64,000 bases of DNA from the NCBI GenBank assembly GCA_039026595.1, contig JBCCMA010000001.1, positions 1 through 64,000 on the forward strand, in the 5' to 3' direction. The notes under the pieces are model-generated. The model saw only the letters and a program-made list of their open reading frames with translations, was not told the DNA's origin and made no database searches. Source of the stretch: JBCCMA01 sp039026595. GTDB taxonomy: Bacteria > Pseudomonadota > Gammaproteobacteria > Steroidobacterales > JBCCMA01. This document shows positions 25,442 through 34,491 of the stretch, one piece after another (the first letter of the stretch is position 1; the number at the start of each line of letters is the position of its first letter). Both the position numbers and the translations under genes were made by a program.

Positions 25442-26893
25442 ATGTTTAACTTTTCCCGTATTTTCTGCCCCATCCTGATTTCGCTGTTCATGGCGGCCAG
25501 CGCGGGCGCGCAGGACAGTCTGCGGGCCTCGCTGTTCGACGACGCGCGCGACGCGCTGATCGCCGCCAATCAGGCCAATGCGCCTTACCTCGCGCCTACC
25601 AGCTATGAAGCCGGTGCAGAGCACTACAAAAAGGCGGAAGAGCTGCTGGAACGCGGCGGCAACCTCGACCGCATCCGCTCGGAACTCGATAAGGCGCTCA
25701 AGGACTGGCAAACGGCGCTGGCCGCAGCGAACACCGCACGCACCACGCTCAGCAACGCGGTACTTGCTCGCGACGATGCAAAGAACGCCGCCGCCCCTGA
25801 GGTGGCCAATAAAGAGTGGCGCGACGCCGAGGATCTGTTTCGAGATGCCACGACCCGCCTCGAGAGTGGCTCAAATAAATCCGCACTGCGTCTGGGCGGC
25901 AAGGCCGAAACCGCCTACCGCGCCGCTGAGTTGACCGCTATCAAGGCCAACTATCTGAACGAAACCAAAGCGCTGCTCGAACAAGCAGACGATTTGCGCG
26001 CGGACCGCTACGCACCGGCCACGTTTGAAAGCGCCGGCGCACTGCTGACCGAGGCGGAATCAGAACTCAACGACAACCGCTACGACACGGACCGGCCGCG
26101 CAGTCTGGCCCAGAGCGCCAAGCACCAGGCCAAACTCGCCATCCACCTGACCGGTCAGCTTCGCGACGCCGAGAAAGATCGCGCCGCGCTCGAAGCGTTG
26201 GCGCTCGACTGGCAAACGCCGGTCAAACGCATTGGCGCCACTTTGGACATTCCCGTTTATTTCGACGATGGCTACGAGGACGCTACCGACACACTGGTCG
26301 CCCGGGTGGAGGAGTTACTGGAACAAAACCGCGCTCAGAGTCAGGACCTCGCCGAGCGCAAATCGCAGATCCGGGAGATGGAAAGCCAAATTGCGACGCT
26401 GGAGGAGCGCCTCGGCGGCGCATCGCAGGAACGCCTCGCGCTGGCGGCCCAGCTGGACCGGCAGGCGCGCCGACGTGCCAAATTCGAGGCGGTCGAGAAA
26501 CAGTTCACGCGCGACGAGGCCATCGTCCTGCGGGCCGGAAACGACGTCATACTGCGGCTGGTCGGCCTCACTTTTGCCAGCGGCAAATCGGAGATCGGCC
26601 CGGACAAATTCGCACTGCTCGCCAAGGTACGGGACGCCATCAATCAGTTTGATAACGCCGATATCGTCGTTGAGGGGCACACCGACGCGTTCGGCAGCGA
26701 TGACAGCAACATGGCACTGTCCACAGAACGCGCGGAAGCGGTGCGCGCCTACATGCTCGCTAATATGGGTCTTTCGGACACTCAGGTGACGGCCAGCGGG
26801 TACGGTGAAACCCAGCCCATCGCCAACAATGAGACGCCGGAAGGGCGTACAAAGAACCGGCGCATCGACATCATTTTGCGGCCAGCCAATTAA
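25442..26893 (+). CDS. OmpA-family outer-membrane protein with DUF4398-like and coiled-coil regions
   Basis: From the ATG at 25442 (GGAG 7 bases upstream) the protein has 483 residues; an alternative start at 25412 adds 10. The signal peptide is MFNFSRIFCPILISLFMAASAGAQ. Residues about 25–250 are helical repeats with Ala/Leu/Asp patterns (APTSYEAGAEHYKKAEELLE and, in a second copy, APATFESAGALLTEAESELN), as in DUF4398 proteins. A coiled coil follows (about 285–355). The C-terminal OmpA domain has LTFASGKSEIGPDKFALL, VVEGHTDAFGSDDSNMALSTERAEAVRAYM split by the TD-R motif, and GYGETQPIANNETPEGRTKNRRIDI. It should bind peptidoglycan from the outer membrane. A strong hairpin follows. Confidence 0.83.
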   Translation: MFNFSRIFCPILISLFMAASAGAQDSLRASLFDDARDALIAANQANAPYLAPTSYEAGAEHYKKAEELLERGGNLDRIRSELDKALKDWQTALAAANTARTTLSNAVLARDDAKNAAAPEVANKEWRDAEDLFRDATTRLESGSNKSALRLGGKAETAYRAAELTAIKANYLNETKALLEQADDLRADRYAPATFESAGALLTEAESELNDNRYDTDRPRSLAQSAKHQAKLAIHLTGQLRDAEKDRAALEALALDWQTPVKRIGATLDIPVYFDDGYEDATDTLVARVEELLEQNRAQSQDLAERKSQIREMESQIATLEERLGGASQERLALAAQLDRQARRRAKFEAVEKQFTRDEAIVLRAGNDVILRLVGLTFASGKSEIGPDKFALLAKVRDAINQFDNADIVVEGHTDAFGSDDSNMALSTERAEAVRAYMLANMGLSDTQVTASGYGETQPIANNETPEGRTKNRRIDIILRPAN

Positions 26894-26925
26894 TCCGCCG
26901 CGCCCGCATTTGACTTAGTTCAAAA

Positions 26926-26959
26926 CGGCCCGGCGCGCAGTTGACTTCGCGCCGGGCCG
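26926..26959 (+). terminator. Stable GC hairpin after the OmpA-family gene
   Basis: GGCCCGGCGCG at 26927–26937 pairs with CGCGCCGGGCC at 26948–26958, with one more flanking C–G pair, around a 10-base loop. It starts 33 bases after the stop codon. There is no U-tract, so it may be a stabilising hairpin or Rho-assisted terminator rather than a classical one. Confidence 0.5.
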
Positions 26960-27082
26960 GTGTCCACTATGCAAAATTCGCCGGCCCGCTCGATCGCAGC
27001 AGAAGAACAACGCGATCGGACTGCACCCCCAGATCGGGTTCGGCCTGTCTCTAGTTAAAGACAATTCCCGGGGAGGGAAACT

Positions 27083-29950
27083 ATGACGAGTAATCGACGC
27101 AACGTCGTCGCCGGTGCCTGTCTCGCCGCCATGGCAGTCAGCGCAAGTCCGGTGTTTGCCGACGACAAAGAACCGGACGGCATGTCCGCAAAAGAGCTGA
27201 GTGCCGCGTGCGCGATGCTCGACAATCCGAAGAAACGGCCCTACATGGACGGCCTTCTCAACTATCTTCTGGTCAAGTGCGGACGACAGAACGAACTCGG
27301 CGGCGCCGAGACCGTTCGCCACAGTTCGGAAAAGTCCGTCAACCGCATCCCGGGTACGGACGTGGCCGTGAACGACGCGCTTGTCGACACCGGTGCCTCT
27401 CGGACCCAAAACGAAACGTCGATTGCTCGCAGCCCCATCACCGGGACGCTGTGCTCCGGTTTTAACGACTCGACATCGGGTGTCACCACGGGCCAGGGCT
27501 TCACCGGATTTGCCCGCTCCACCGACAACGGCGATACGTTTACCGATAACGGCGCGTTCGATTCAAACTCCTCTGGCGACCCGAGCATGATCTGGCGTCG
27601 CGCCGACGAGAACTTCTACCTCGCCACGCTTCGCAACGGCGGTCTCGGCATCTACCGTTCGACGGACGACTGCCAGACGATGAACCTGATCGCCCAGGCC
27701 ACCAACGGCGGGGACGACAAGGAACTGCTCGCTGTGGACAACAACATCGGCAGCGACAATTACGGCCGCATTTATATGGTATGGACTGATTTCGGCCTCG
27801 ACGGGTCGATCTACTCGGTCTACTCGGATGACGGCGTGAACTGGTCGTCGCAGGTGCGCATCAGCGCACCCGGTGGCGGCGTTCAGGGCGCGTGGCCCAT
27901 CGTGGCCCCCGACGGCACGTTCTATGTGGCGTGGGTGCGCTTCGGCGGCGCCACCGTCGATATGGAAGTGGCCCGCTCGACCGACGGCGGCGACTCCTAC
28001 ACGCAGGTGACCAGCCCGCTGGTCGGCGGGATCAACCCGGCCGACTCCACCGCCACCGCCAACTGCGGTCGCTCGGCGCTCAACGGCAACCTCCGCTATC
28101 TGGCCTCACCGCAGATTGCGGTGACGCCCAACGGTGATCTGCATATCGTCTACACACGCGATCCGGACGGCGCCAACTTTGGTGACACCATCGACGTGTA
28201 CTACCGTCGCTCGATGGACGGCGGCGACAACTGGTTGCCCGAAGTGCGCATCAACGACGACAGCACGCTGACCGACCAGTTCTTCCCCACACTGAGTGCC
28301 GGTCCCACGGGCCGAATCGTCATTACATGGTACGACCGCCGCCTCGACGAAACCGATAATCTGTTTGTGGACTACTACTCGGCCACGTCAGAAGACGGTG
28401 GGGCCACCTTCGGGCCCAATGAGCGCATCTCCGACGTATCGTCGCCGATTGTGCTCGATCCCAATCTGGCCACCTGTTATCACGGTGACTACGACCAGCA
28501 GATTCAGACCGAGTCGCGCGCCTTCATCCAGTGGGCAGACGATCGGGAAGTGGGCGGACGTAACGATCCCAACACATACCTCGATCGCAATACGTTTGAG
28601 CCGGATTTCTTTGTGACCGGTACCAACCCGATTGCATCGGTGTGCGCGCCGGATGATGCCGTATTTGATATCGACGTCGGTCAGGCCCTCGGCTTCTCCG
28701 ACCCGGTCACCATGTCGTCCTCCGGTGTTCCGGCCGGCGCCACGGGCAGCTTCAGTGTTAACCCCGTCGCACCGGGTGCCAGCACGGTCTTTACCGTCAG
28801 CAACACCGCCGGCGCCGCTGCGGGCGACTACACCATTGAGGTCAGCGGATCGGCCGACAGCAAGACGCGCGCGGCGCAGCTGATGCTGGCTCTGGCCACC
28901 GCGACTCCGGACGCCGCCGCGCTGTCCGCCCCGGTGAACAACGCCACGGGCGTGGCCAACTCGCCGACGTTCTCGTGGAACGACGCGGCGCAGGCCGCCA
29001 CCTACCGCGTCGAGATCGCCACCGATCCGGACTTCGTGAACGTGGTCGAAAGCGGCACCACCGACACCACGTCGTATACCGCAACCACCACGCTGTCTCC
29101 GCTGACCCGCTACTACTGGCGCGTCACGGCCGACAACATTTGCGGTGCGGGAGCGGCCTCCACGACGTTCACGTTCGAAACGGCGAACATCATCTGCATC
29201 ACCTCGGGTGACGCCATTCCGGACAACACCGCATCGGGCCTCGACAGCACGGGTGTCTTGTCGGCCAGCGGCACGCTGACCGATCTGGACGTCTCCCTGA
29301 ACGTCACGCACACCTATGTCGGCGATCTGATTGTCACACTCACACATGAGGACACGGGCAGCAGCGCCGTGATCATGGATCGTCCGGGTGTACCGGCCAC
29401 CGGCTTTGGTTGCTCCAACAACGACATCGACACCATCTTTGATGATGAGGCGGGTACGCCTGTCGAAGATGTTTGCGACAGCAACCCGGCCATCGGCGGC
29501 ACGGTGATCCCGGAGAACGCCTTGTCGACGTTCGACGGTGAAGACCTGTCGGGCACGTGGACGCTGAACATCAGCGACAACGCGGGCATCGACCTTGGCA
29601 ACCTCAACGAATGGTGCCTGCTGCCGGCGACCGAGCCGGTCGCCGTGGACTCGGACGGTGATGGCGTGTCGGACGACGCCGATAACTGCACCTTTGTGTC
29701 CAACGCGGATCAGCGCGACACCAACGGTGACGGGTTCGGTAATGCGTGCGACGCCGACCTCAACAACGACTGCGTGGTCAACGTGGTGGATCTGGGTCTG
29801 TTCCGTCAGGTCTTCTTCAGCTCAGACGCTGACGCAGACTTCAACGGTGACGGCGTGGTCAACGTGATCGACCTCGGCGTGATGCGCCTTGGGTTCTTCA
29901 GCCCGCCGGGACCGTCGGTTGAGCCGAACGCCTGCACGCCCGCGAATTAA
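27083..29950 (+). CDS. Large secreted BNR/sialidase-like protein with fibronectin-III, P-domain and dockerin-like tail
   Basis: The 955-residue product follows a strong GGGGAGGG ribosome site and has a signal peptide (NVVAGACLAAMAVSASPVFAD). Residues about 95–520 are a beta-propeller with BNR-type Asp-boxes (SGFARSTDNGDTF-like, YSVYSDDGVNW, ARSTDGGDSY, YRRSMDGGDNW, SATSEDGGATF). Residues about 605–705 are fibronectin type III-like. Residues about 706–853 resemble a proprotein-convertase P-domain (VSLNVTHTYVGDLIVTLTHE, LSGTWTLNISDNAGIDLGNL). The end has a thrombospondin type 3 repeat (DSDGDGVSDDADNC) and two dockerin-like loops ending FFSPPGPS, the same tail as two other proteins here. The key sialidase residues cannot be confirmed, so enzymatic activity is open. 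Confidence 0.8.
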   Translation: MTSNRRNVVAGACLAAMAVSASPVFADDKEPDGMSAKELSAACAMLDNPKKRPYMDGLLNYLLVKCGRQNELGGAETVRHSSEKSVNRIPGTDVAVNDALVDTGASRTQNETSIARSPITGTLCSGFNDSTSGVTTGQGFTGFARSTDNGDTFTDNGAFDSNSSGDPSMIWRRADENFYLATLRNGGLGIYRSTDDCQTMNLIAQATNGGDDKELLAVDNNIGSDNYGRIYMVWTDFGLDGSIYSVYSDDGVNWSSQVRISAPGGGVQGAWPIVAPDGTFYVAWVRFGGATVDMEVARSTDGGDSYTQVTSPLVGGINPADSTATANCGRSALNGNLRYLASPQIAVTPNGDLHIVYTRDPDGANFGDTIDVYYRRSMDGGDNWLPEVRINDDSTLTDQFFPTLSAGPTGRIVITWYDRRLDETDNLFVDYYSATSEDGGATFGPNERISDVSSPIVLDPNLATCYHGDYDQQIQTESRAFIQWADDREVGGRNDPNTYLDRNTFEPDFFVTGTNPIASVCAPDDAVFDIDVGQALGFSDPVTMSSSGVPAGATGSFSVNPVAPGASTVFTVSNTAGAAAGDYTIEVSGSADSKTRAAQLMLALATATPDAAALSAPVNNATGVANSPTFSWNDAAQAATYRVEIATDPDFVNVVESGTTDTTSYTATTTLSPLTRYYWRVTADNICGAGAASTTFTFETANIICITSGDAIPDNTASGLDSTGVLSASGTLTDLDVSLNVTHTYVGDLIVTLTHEDTGSSAVIMDRPGVPATGFGCSNNDIDTIFDDEAGTPVEDVCDSNPAIGGTVIPENALSTFDGEDLSGTWTLNISDNAGIDLGNLNEWCLLPATEPVAVDSDGDGVSDDADNCTFVSNADQRDTNGDGFGNACDADLNNDCVVNVVDLGLFRQVFFSSDADADFNGDGVVNVIDLGVMRLGFFSPPGPSVEPNACTPAN

Positions 29951-29973
29951 TCAACGGCGAGAAAAGTAATGAG

Positions 29974-30004
29974 AGGGCCGGGCATTTGCCCGGCCCTTTT
30001 TTTT
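29974..30004 (+). terminator. Rho-independent terminator
   Basis: GGGCCGGGC–ATTT–GCCCGGCCC forms a perfect stem followed by eight T residues, 24 bases after the stop of the BNR-like protein gene. It is the clearest intrinsic terminator on the plus strand in this window. Confidence 0.9.
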
Positions 30005-30099
30005 GCCCCGCGCATTGCGTTCGATCAATAAACCAGCACCCGCGCGAGCAAAAAAGCGCTAAGGTGGGGCTTGGAGAAAAGCAAGAAAGGTGGCGCCGC

Positions 30100-30990
30100 G
30101 TGTACCTGCCCTCTTTCCAACTACGCTGTAGATCATGGATCTGCTTGCTCGGCACGGCCGCCGGAGGCTGCTCGGCCGCCCATGAACCACAAGCCGCGGT
30201 GGCGGAAACACCCTGCCTGCAAAACGGCACAGAGAGCCTGTCGGTCGAGATTGAAACGGCGCTTGGTAGCGTGACATTCGATCTTCTGGACAAGGCGGCG
30301 CCCAACAGCACGAACACCGTCCGCAACCTGATCTGCTTCGGTCAGCCCGACCGGCCTGCCAACGGCAAAGTTGTCGATTCCGGGTTTTACACGGGCCAGA
30401 CCTTTGACTACACCCGACCCAATTTTGAAGTACGGGTATCGGCCGCCGCCGATTCCGATCTGACCATCGATAAGGAACTGGATGCCGTCGCGCTGGGCCT
30501 CGATGAGCAAACCATCGACTCGGCAGGCGCTGCGATGGATACCTTCCAGTTTGAACTGCAGAAGGCATTTGCCCGGGACAAGCGACCCGGCGCGAACACG
30601 GATCAGCTGGTCGAGTGGGTGGACACGTTCCGCCGAACCGGCAACGCGGAGTTTTTGATCGGCAAAAGCCGAACCGAAATCAATCAGGCGCTGGGTTTTG
30701 AGTACCAGAAGGGGCTGGCGTCCGAACCGGTTGCCCGGGGCAGCGTGCTGCTGCAGCCCGCCTCGAAGACAAAGAGCAGCCCGCGGCTGGTGTTCACACT
30801 TTCCGAGAATCCGAACTACACTGGTAGATGGGTCGTTGTCGGCAGGGTGTCCAACGGTCTGGATCTGCTGAATCGCCTGTCAAGGGCGCCCAGTTCCGGA
30901 CGAATGCACCCACGATGGCAACCGGAGGAACCGGTCGTGATTACCGGCGTGAGCATCAGGTCACGAAAAGCACAAGAACGATCGCCGTAG
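30100..30990 (+). CDS. Cyclophilin-like lipoprotein, probably catalytically inactive
   Basis: I place the start at the GTG at 30100, about 8 bases after AAAGG. Earlier starts would lie inside the preceding terminator. This gives 296 residues beginning with a lipoprotein-type signal (SWICLLGTAAGGC, Cys +1). The body is cyclophilin-like: LSVEIETALGSVTFDLLDKAAPNSTNTVRNLI at the start and GRWVVVGRVSNGLDLLNRL near the end, but with a roughly 100-residue insertion. The catalytic Phe-His-Arg region reads GQTFDYTRPNFEVRV, so the usual FHR arginine is missing. It lies between two large secreted dockerin-tail proteins and may help fold or anchor them, which is inference. Confidence 0.7.
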   Translation: MYLPSFQLRCRSWICLLGTAAGGCSAAHEPQAAVAETPCLQNGTESLSVEIETALGSVTFDLLDKAAPNSTNTVRNLICFGQPDRPANGKVVDSGFYTGQTFDYTRPNFEVRVSAAADSDLTIDKELDAVALGLDEQTIDSAGAAMDTFQFELQKAFARDKRPGANTDQLVEWVDTFRRTGNAEFLIGKSRTEINQALGFEYQKGLASEPVARGSVLLQPASKTKSSPRLVFTLSENPNYTGRWVVVGRVSNGLDLLNRLSRAPSSGRMHPRWQPEEPVVITGVSIRSRKAQERSP

Positions 30991-31090
30991 CGCGAGCATC
31001 CCTCGACGCGCGGCCGCACCAGATCGATTCTTCTGGCCCGTTTAACAGGCGGGAAATAAAAATCGGTGCAACAAAAACAGGGAGACTTTA

Positions 31091-34000
31091 ATGGACTATC
31101 GTACGCCGGTCCGCGCGTTGCTCATTACAGCAGCGGCGGCAATCCTGCCTCTGGCACAGGCCGAGCTTACGCTCACTCCGGACATGACCGACCTTCCACC
31201 GCCCATCGTTCTGCAGCAGCAAGGGGTGACTGCAGACGAATACCGAGCGGCCATCGAGGCCAACGCTTACACAGTTGTGCAAGAGAAACCGGACCGGCCA
31301 ATCAAGACGGGCGGTATCTCCGACTCGGCCGAGGCCATCGAACTGACGGCCGCAGAACATCGAGCCATCATGGACGCGGCCAGCGCCGCTGGCGCGGCGG
31401 GGATTCTGACTCCCGGTCAAATCAAAGCCCATATTCAGGGCGAGTATCTTGATGGGCCAACATCCGAGCTCGGCAAAGATGGTGGCCGACGTGCGCAGCA
31501 GAGCCGCGAGTGGCCAGACGCCACGCCCGAGACCTCGCGCGCGACAGGCGATCGAGTACGGAACTTCCAGACGCTCAATAACACGGGCTTTATCCCACCG
31601 GACACGCAGATTGCCGTTGGACCAAGTCACGTGATCGTGGCGGTGAACTCCGCCTACACGATCTACAATCTGGACGGCGTCATTCAAGGGGCGGCGCAGA
31701 CGCCGTACAACGCCCTGTTCACCAATGCCATCCCTGACGGATTTACGGGCAATCTGTTCGATCCGAAGATCGTCTACAGCCCATGGCACGGTCGTTACGT
31801 GATGTTGATCCTTGGTGTCGATTTCACCAACCAGACCAGCTTTTACTTTATTGCCTTCTCGCAGACCTCCGATCCGACTCAGGGCTGGTGGCTTTATCGC
31901 AGCGTCAACAACGGCTTCCTGACCTCTGCATGGCTCGATTACTCCGGACTTGGTGTGGACGACTTCGGCGTATATGCGTCCGGCAACATGTTCAACTTCT
32001 CAAACAACGCCTACCAGTATTCGATGGTGCGTTATTTCGATGAGGACGGATTCAATGGCGACTCCCTGAATTCGCGCACGTTCACCGACGTCAGATGGCC
32101 CGACGATTCGCGCGCCTTCACGATCCAGCCGGCCGTTGCGCACACGCGCAATCTGACCAACGACGGCACGTCGTTCTTCGTGGCCACCCGGTCAGGGTCG
32201 GGTGATGAGGCACTTCTTATGAAACTGACCGGTCACGTTGGCCCCGATGCGCCAGCGGGCACGCTTTCTTCGGTGGTCATCGATGTCGGTCAGTACGATG
32301 CACTTGGTGAAGCGGTGGCCCAGCCCGGCACCACCGCGCGCATTGACGGCGGCGATGCGCGCGTACTGAACGCGGTCTACTCGCAGGGCAATCTGTACGC
32401 CACACTCACCAATGATCTCAACAACGACGGAACACGCGGCGCCGTGTACACGTTCCGTCTGGGCACCTCGGCAAATAATCTGGAATGGTCTCAAAACCTC
32501 CAGTCGCCGGGTTGGTATTACACCTATCCCGCCGTCACCGTGCTCGGAGCCGGCGGCGACACGACCCCCGTCGGCGTGTACATGTCCATTACCCGCGGCG
32601 CCTCGGATACCAGCAACGGGCTCTTCGCGTCGGCGGGCTACAAGCTTTATGAGCAACCCGAGGTCGACGGCGCCGGCGCGTTTTCAACGTATCGAAACGG
32701 AGCGGCTTCCTATGTGAACCGCGACGGCAACAATCGTAACCGCTGGGGGGATTACACCGGCGCAGCCTACGATTGGAATTGCCCCGGGCGAATGTGGGGC
32801 GCGGCGGAGTACGTGCGCTCTGCCAATCAATGGGGCACGCAAGCGGCGGCGGTCATGATGGACGACAGCGCCGTGGACTGCGCGACGCAGACGCCTGCCC
32901 AGGTACAGTCGTTCGCACCCAACGGCAACATCACCGACACCACGCCCACCTATACGTGGGCCCGGCCGAGCAACCAGCCCGTTGGGGAGTTTGTACTGAC
33001 AGTCAGTCAGTCGAGCGGCGCTTTCGTATTCGACGAGACCATCACACCAGCACAGGCGGGCTGCGACGATGATTTCAGCTGCGCGTTCACACCCTCACAG
33101 TCGTTGGCACTGGGTGACTACACCTTCTCGGTGCGGGCCAGAAACAGCGCGGGCATCGGCGCGGGCAGCACCGCTCGAGCGTTCTCTATCGTGCCGCTGC
33201 CGCCATTCAATGACAATTTCGGCAGTGCCGTCACGATCTTCGAATCGGCCAATGGCACGCTCGTGGGCGCGACTCAGGATGGCAGTACCAGCGGCACAGC
33301 CGCGTCGCAAAAAGACGTCTGGTATCGCTTTGTCACGCCGGGGCCAGGCACGCTGCGCGTCAATAGCTGCGGCAGTCAAAACCTTGATGGACTGGATACC
33401 GTGTTGTCCTTGCATGCCAATGACGGCAGTGTGGGAACGGGCGCTAACCAGATCGCTCTGAATGACGACTGGGAGGGCACCGGGGGTGACGCCACCGCGA
33501 ACTGCCCGCGCATTCGAGACTCGGCGGTGGCTGTGGACGTGACGCAGTCCGAGACGGTGTACATCCGAGTGTCACGCTTCAGCACGTCAACCGACGGCCG
33601 GTTCATCCTCAATGCCTCATTCGAGGAAGCGCCGCCGGTCAACGACGCATTCGACTCTCCCATACTGATCAGCGCCAGTGTGCCAATCGAGTTCTCGTTC
33701 TACGGCGCGACCCGCGATGGATCGAGCAGCGCGGACAGCACCAGTTTTGTGTCGCCAGACGTCTGGTTTGTTTACGACGTACCGTCTGCGGGCGAGCTTC
33801 AGGTCAATACCTGCGGGTCTCTGGACTTGAGCAACATCGACACCATTTTGTCCCTGCATGACGACAACGGCGCGCCGGGCTCGCCGGCCAATGAGCTGGC
33901 GGCGAACGACAACTGGGATGACGGCGGTGATCCGGATGCGGCGTGCCCCGGCTCGTTCGACTCGGCCACGCGCATTACGCTCAACGGCGCGCAACGCGTG

Positions 34001-34369
34001 TTGATCCGCGTCGCACGCGGCGATGACATTGGCGGGCCGGAGTTTCTGATTAGCATCAACTTCACGCCCAGCACACCGCCGGTGGACACCGACGGCGACG
34101 GCGTGTTCGACGCTGCAGACAACTGCACACTGCTGCCCAATGCGGACCAGCGTGACACCAACGCAGATGGCTACGGCAACGTCTGCGACGCCGACATCAA
34201 TAACGATGGCGTGGTGAACTTCGTTGATCTCGGGCAGCTCCGCACGGTGTTCTTCACCAATACGCCGGATGCCGACTTCAACGGCGACGGAGTGGTGAAC
34301 TTCCTGGATCTGGGTGTGATGCGTACCCGCTTCTTCCAGCCGCCCGGACCGAGTGGCGTCGCGCCCTGA
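31091..34369 (+). CDS. Large secreted multidomain protein with tandem repeats and dockerin-like tail
   Basis: The 1092-residue product has a signal peptide (LLITAAAAILPLAQA). I do not recognise the main domain (about residues 155–600). It contains VAVNSAYTIYNLDG, GNLFDPKIVYSPWHGRYVML and WGDYTGAAYDWNCPGRMWGA and could be a beta-propeller. A fibronectin-III-like stretch follows (about 610–700). Two tandem copies of a 140-residue beta-domain come next (about 705–845 and 849–994), each with a Trp-Tyr/Val-Phe strand (DVWYRFVTPGPG; DVWFVYDVPSAG) and VNSCGS/VNTCGS, LD-T-LSLH and ALNDDW/AANDNW motifs. The tail has one thrombospondin-3 repeat and two dockerin-like loops ending FFQPPGPSG. It probably acts outside the cell or on its surface. 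Confidence 0.75.
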   Translation: MDYRTPVRALLITAAAAILPLAQAELTLTPDMTDLPPPIVLQQQGVTADEYRAAIEANAYTVVQEKPDRPIKTGGISDSAEAIELTAAEHRAIMDAASAAGAAGILTPGQIKAHIQGEYLDGPTSELGKDGGRRAQQSREWPDATPETSRATGDRVRNFQTLNNTGFIPPDTQIAVGPSHVIVAVNSAYTIYNLDGVIQGAAQTPYNALFTNAIPDGFTGNLFDPKIVYSPWHGRYVMLILGVDFTNQTSFYFIAFSQTSDPTQGWWLYRSVNNGFLTSAWLDYSGLGVDDFGVYASGNMFNFSNNAYQYSMVRYFDEDGFNGDSLNSRTFTDVRWPDDSRAFTIQPAVAHTRNLTNDGTSFFVATRSGSGDEALLMKLTGHVGPDAPAGTLSSVVIDVGQYDALGEAVAQPGTTARIDGGDARVLNAVYSQGNLYATLTNDLNNDGTRGAVYTFRLGTSANNLEWSQNLQSPGWYYTYPAVTVLGAGGDTTPVGVYMSITRGASDTSNGLFASAGYKLYEQPEVDGAGAFSTYRNGAASYVNRDGNNRNRWGDYTGAAYDWNCPGRMWGAAEYVRSANQWGTQAAAVMMDDSAVDCATQTPAQVQSFAPNGNITDTTPTYTWARPSNQPVGEFVLTVSQSSGAFVFDETITPAQAGCDDDFSCAFTPSQSLALGDYTFSVRARNSAGIGAGSTARAFSIVPLPPFNDNFGSAVTIFESANGTLVGATQDGSTSGTAASQKDVWYRFVTPGPGTLRVNSCGSQNLDGLDTVLSLHANDGSVGTGANQIALNDDWEGTGGDATANCPRIRDSAVAVDVTQSETVYIRVSRFSTSTDGRFILNASFEEAPPVNDAFDSPILISASVPIEFSFYGATRDGSSSADSTSFVSPDVWFVYDVPSAGELQVNTCGSLDLSNIDTILSLHDDNGAPGSPANELAANDNWDDGGDPDAACPGSFDSATRITLNGAQRVLIRVARGDDIGGPEFLISINFTPSTPPVDTDGDGVFDAADNCTLLPNADQRDTNADGYGNVCDADINNDGVVNFVDLGQLRTVFFTNTPDADFNGDGVVNFLDLGVMRTRFFQPPGPSGVAP

Positions 34370-34436
34370 CACCGTGAACGCCGCGCGGTTTGACGACCGC
34401 GCGGCGCTTCGGCGAGGCCCCTTCAGTGGGGCATGA

Positions 34437-34475
34437 AAAAAGCCCGGACGACTGCCGTCGCCGGGCTTTTCTTTA
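34437..34475. terminator. Bidirectional terminator between convergent genes
   Basis: AAAAAAGCCCGG, a GACGACTGCCGTCG loop region (itself partly self-pairing) and CCGGGCTTTTCTTT form a hairpin with A residues on one side and T residues on the other. It can terminate the secreted-protein gene on the plus strand and katG on the minus strand. Confidence 0.85.
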
Positions 34476-34491
34476 TCAGGCCGGTGGAAGC

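Noticed and set aside
29986..30099. Upstream start for the cyclophilin-like protein
   Set aside because: The 5' part lies inside the intrinsic terminator of the preceding gene and would mask the lipoprotein signal; the GTG at 30100 has a ribosome site.
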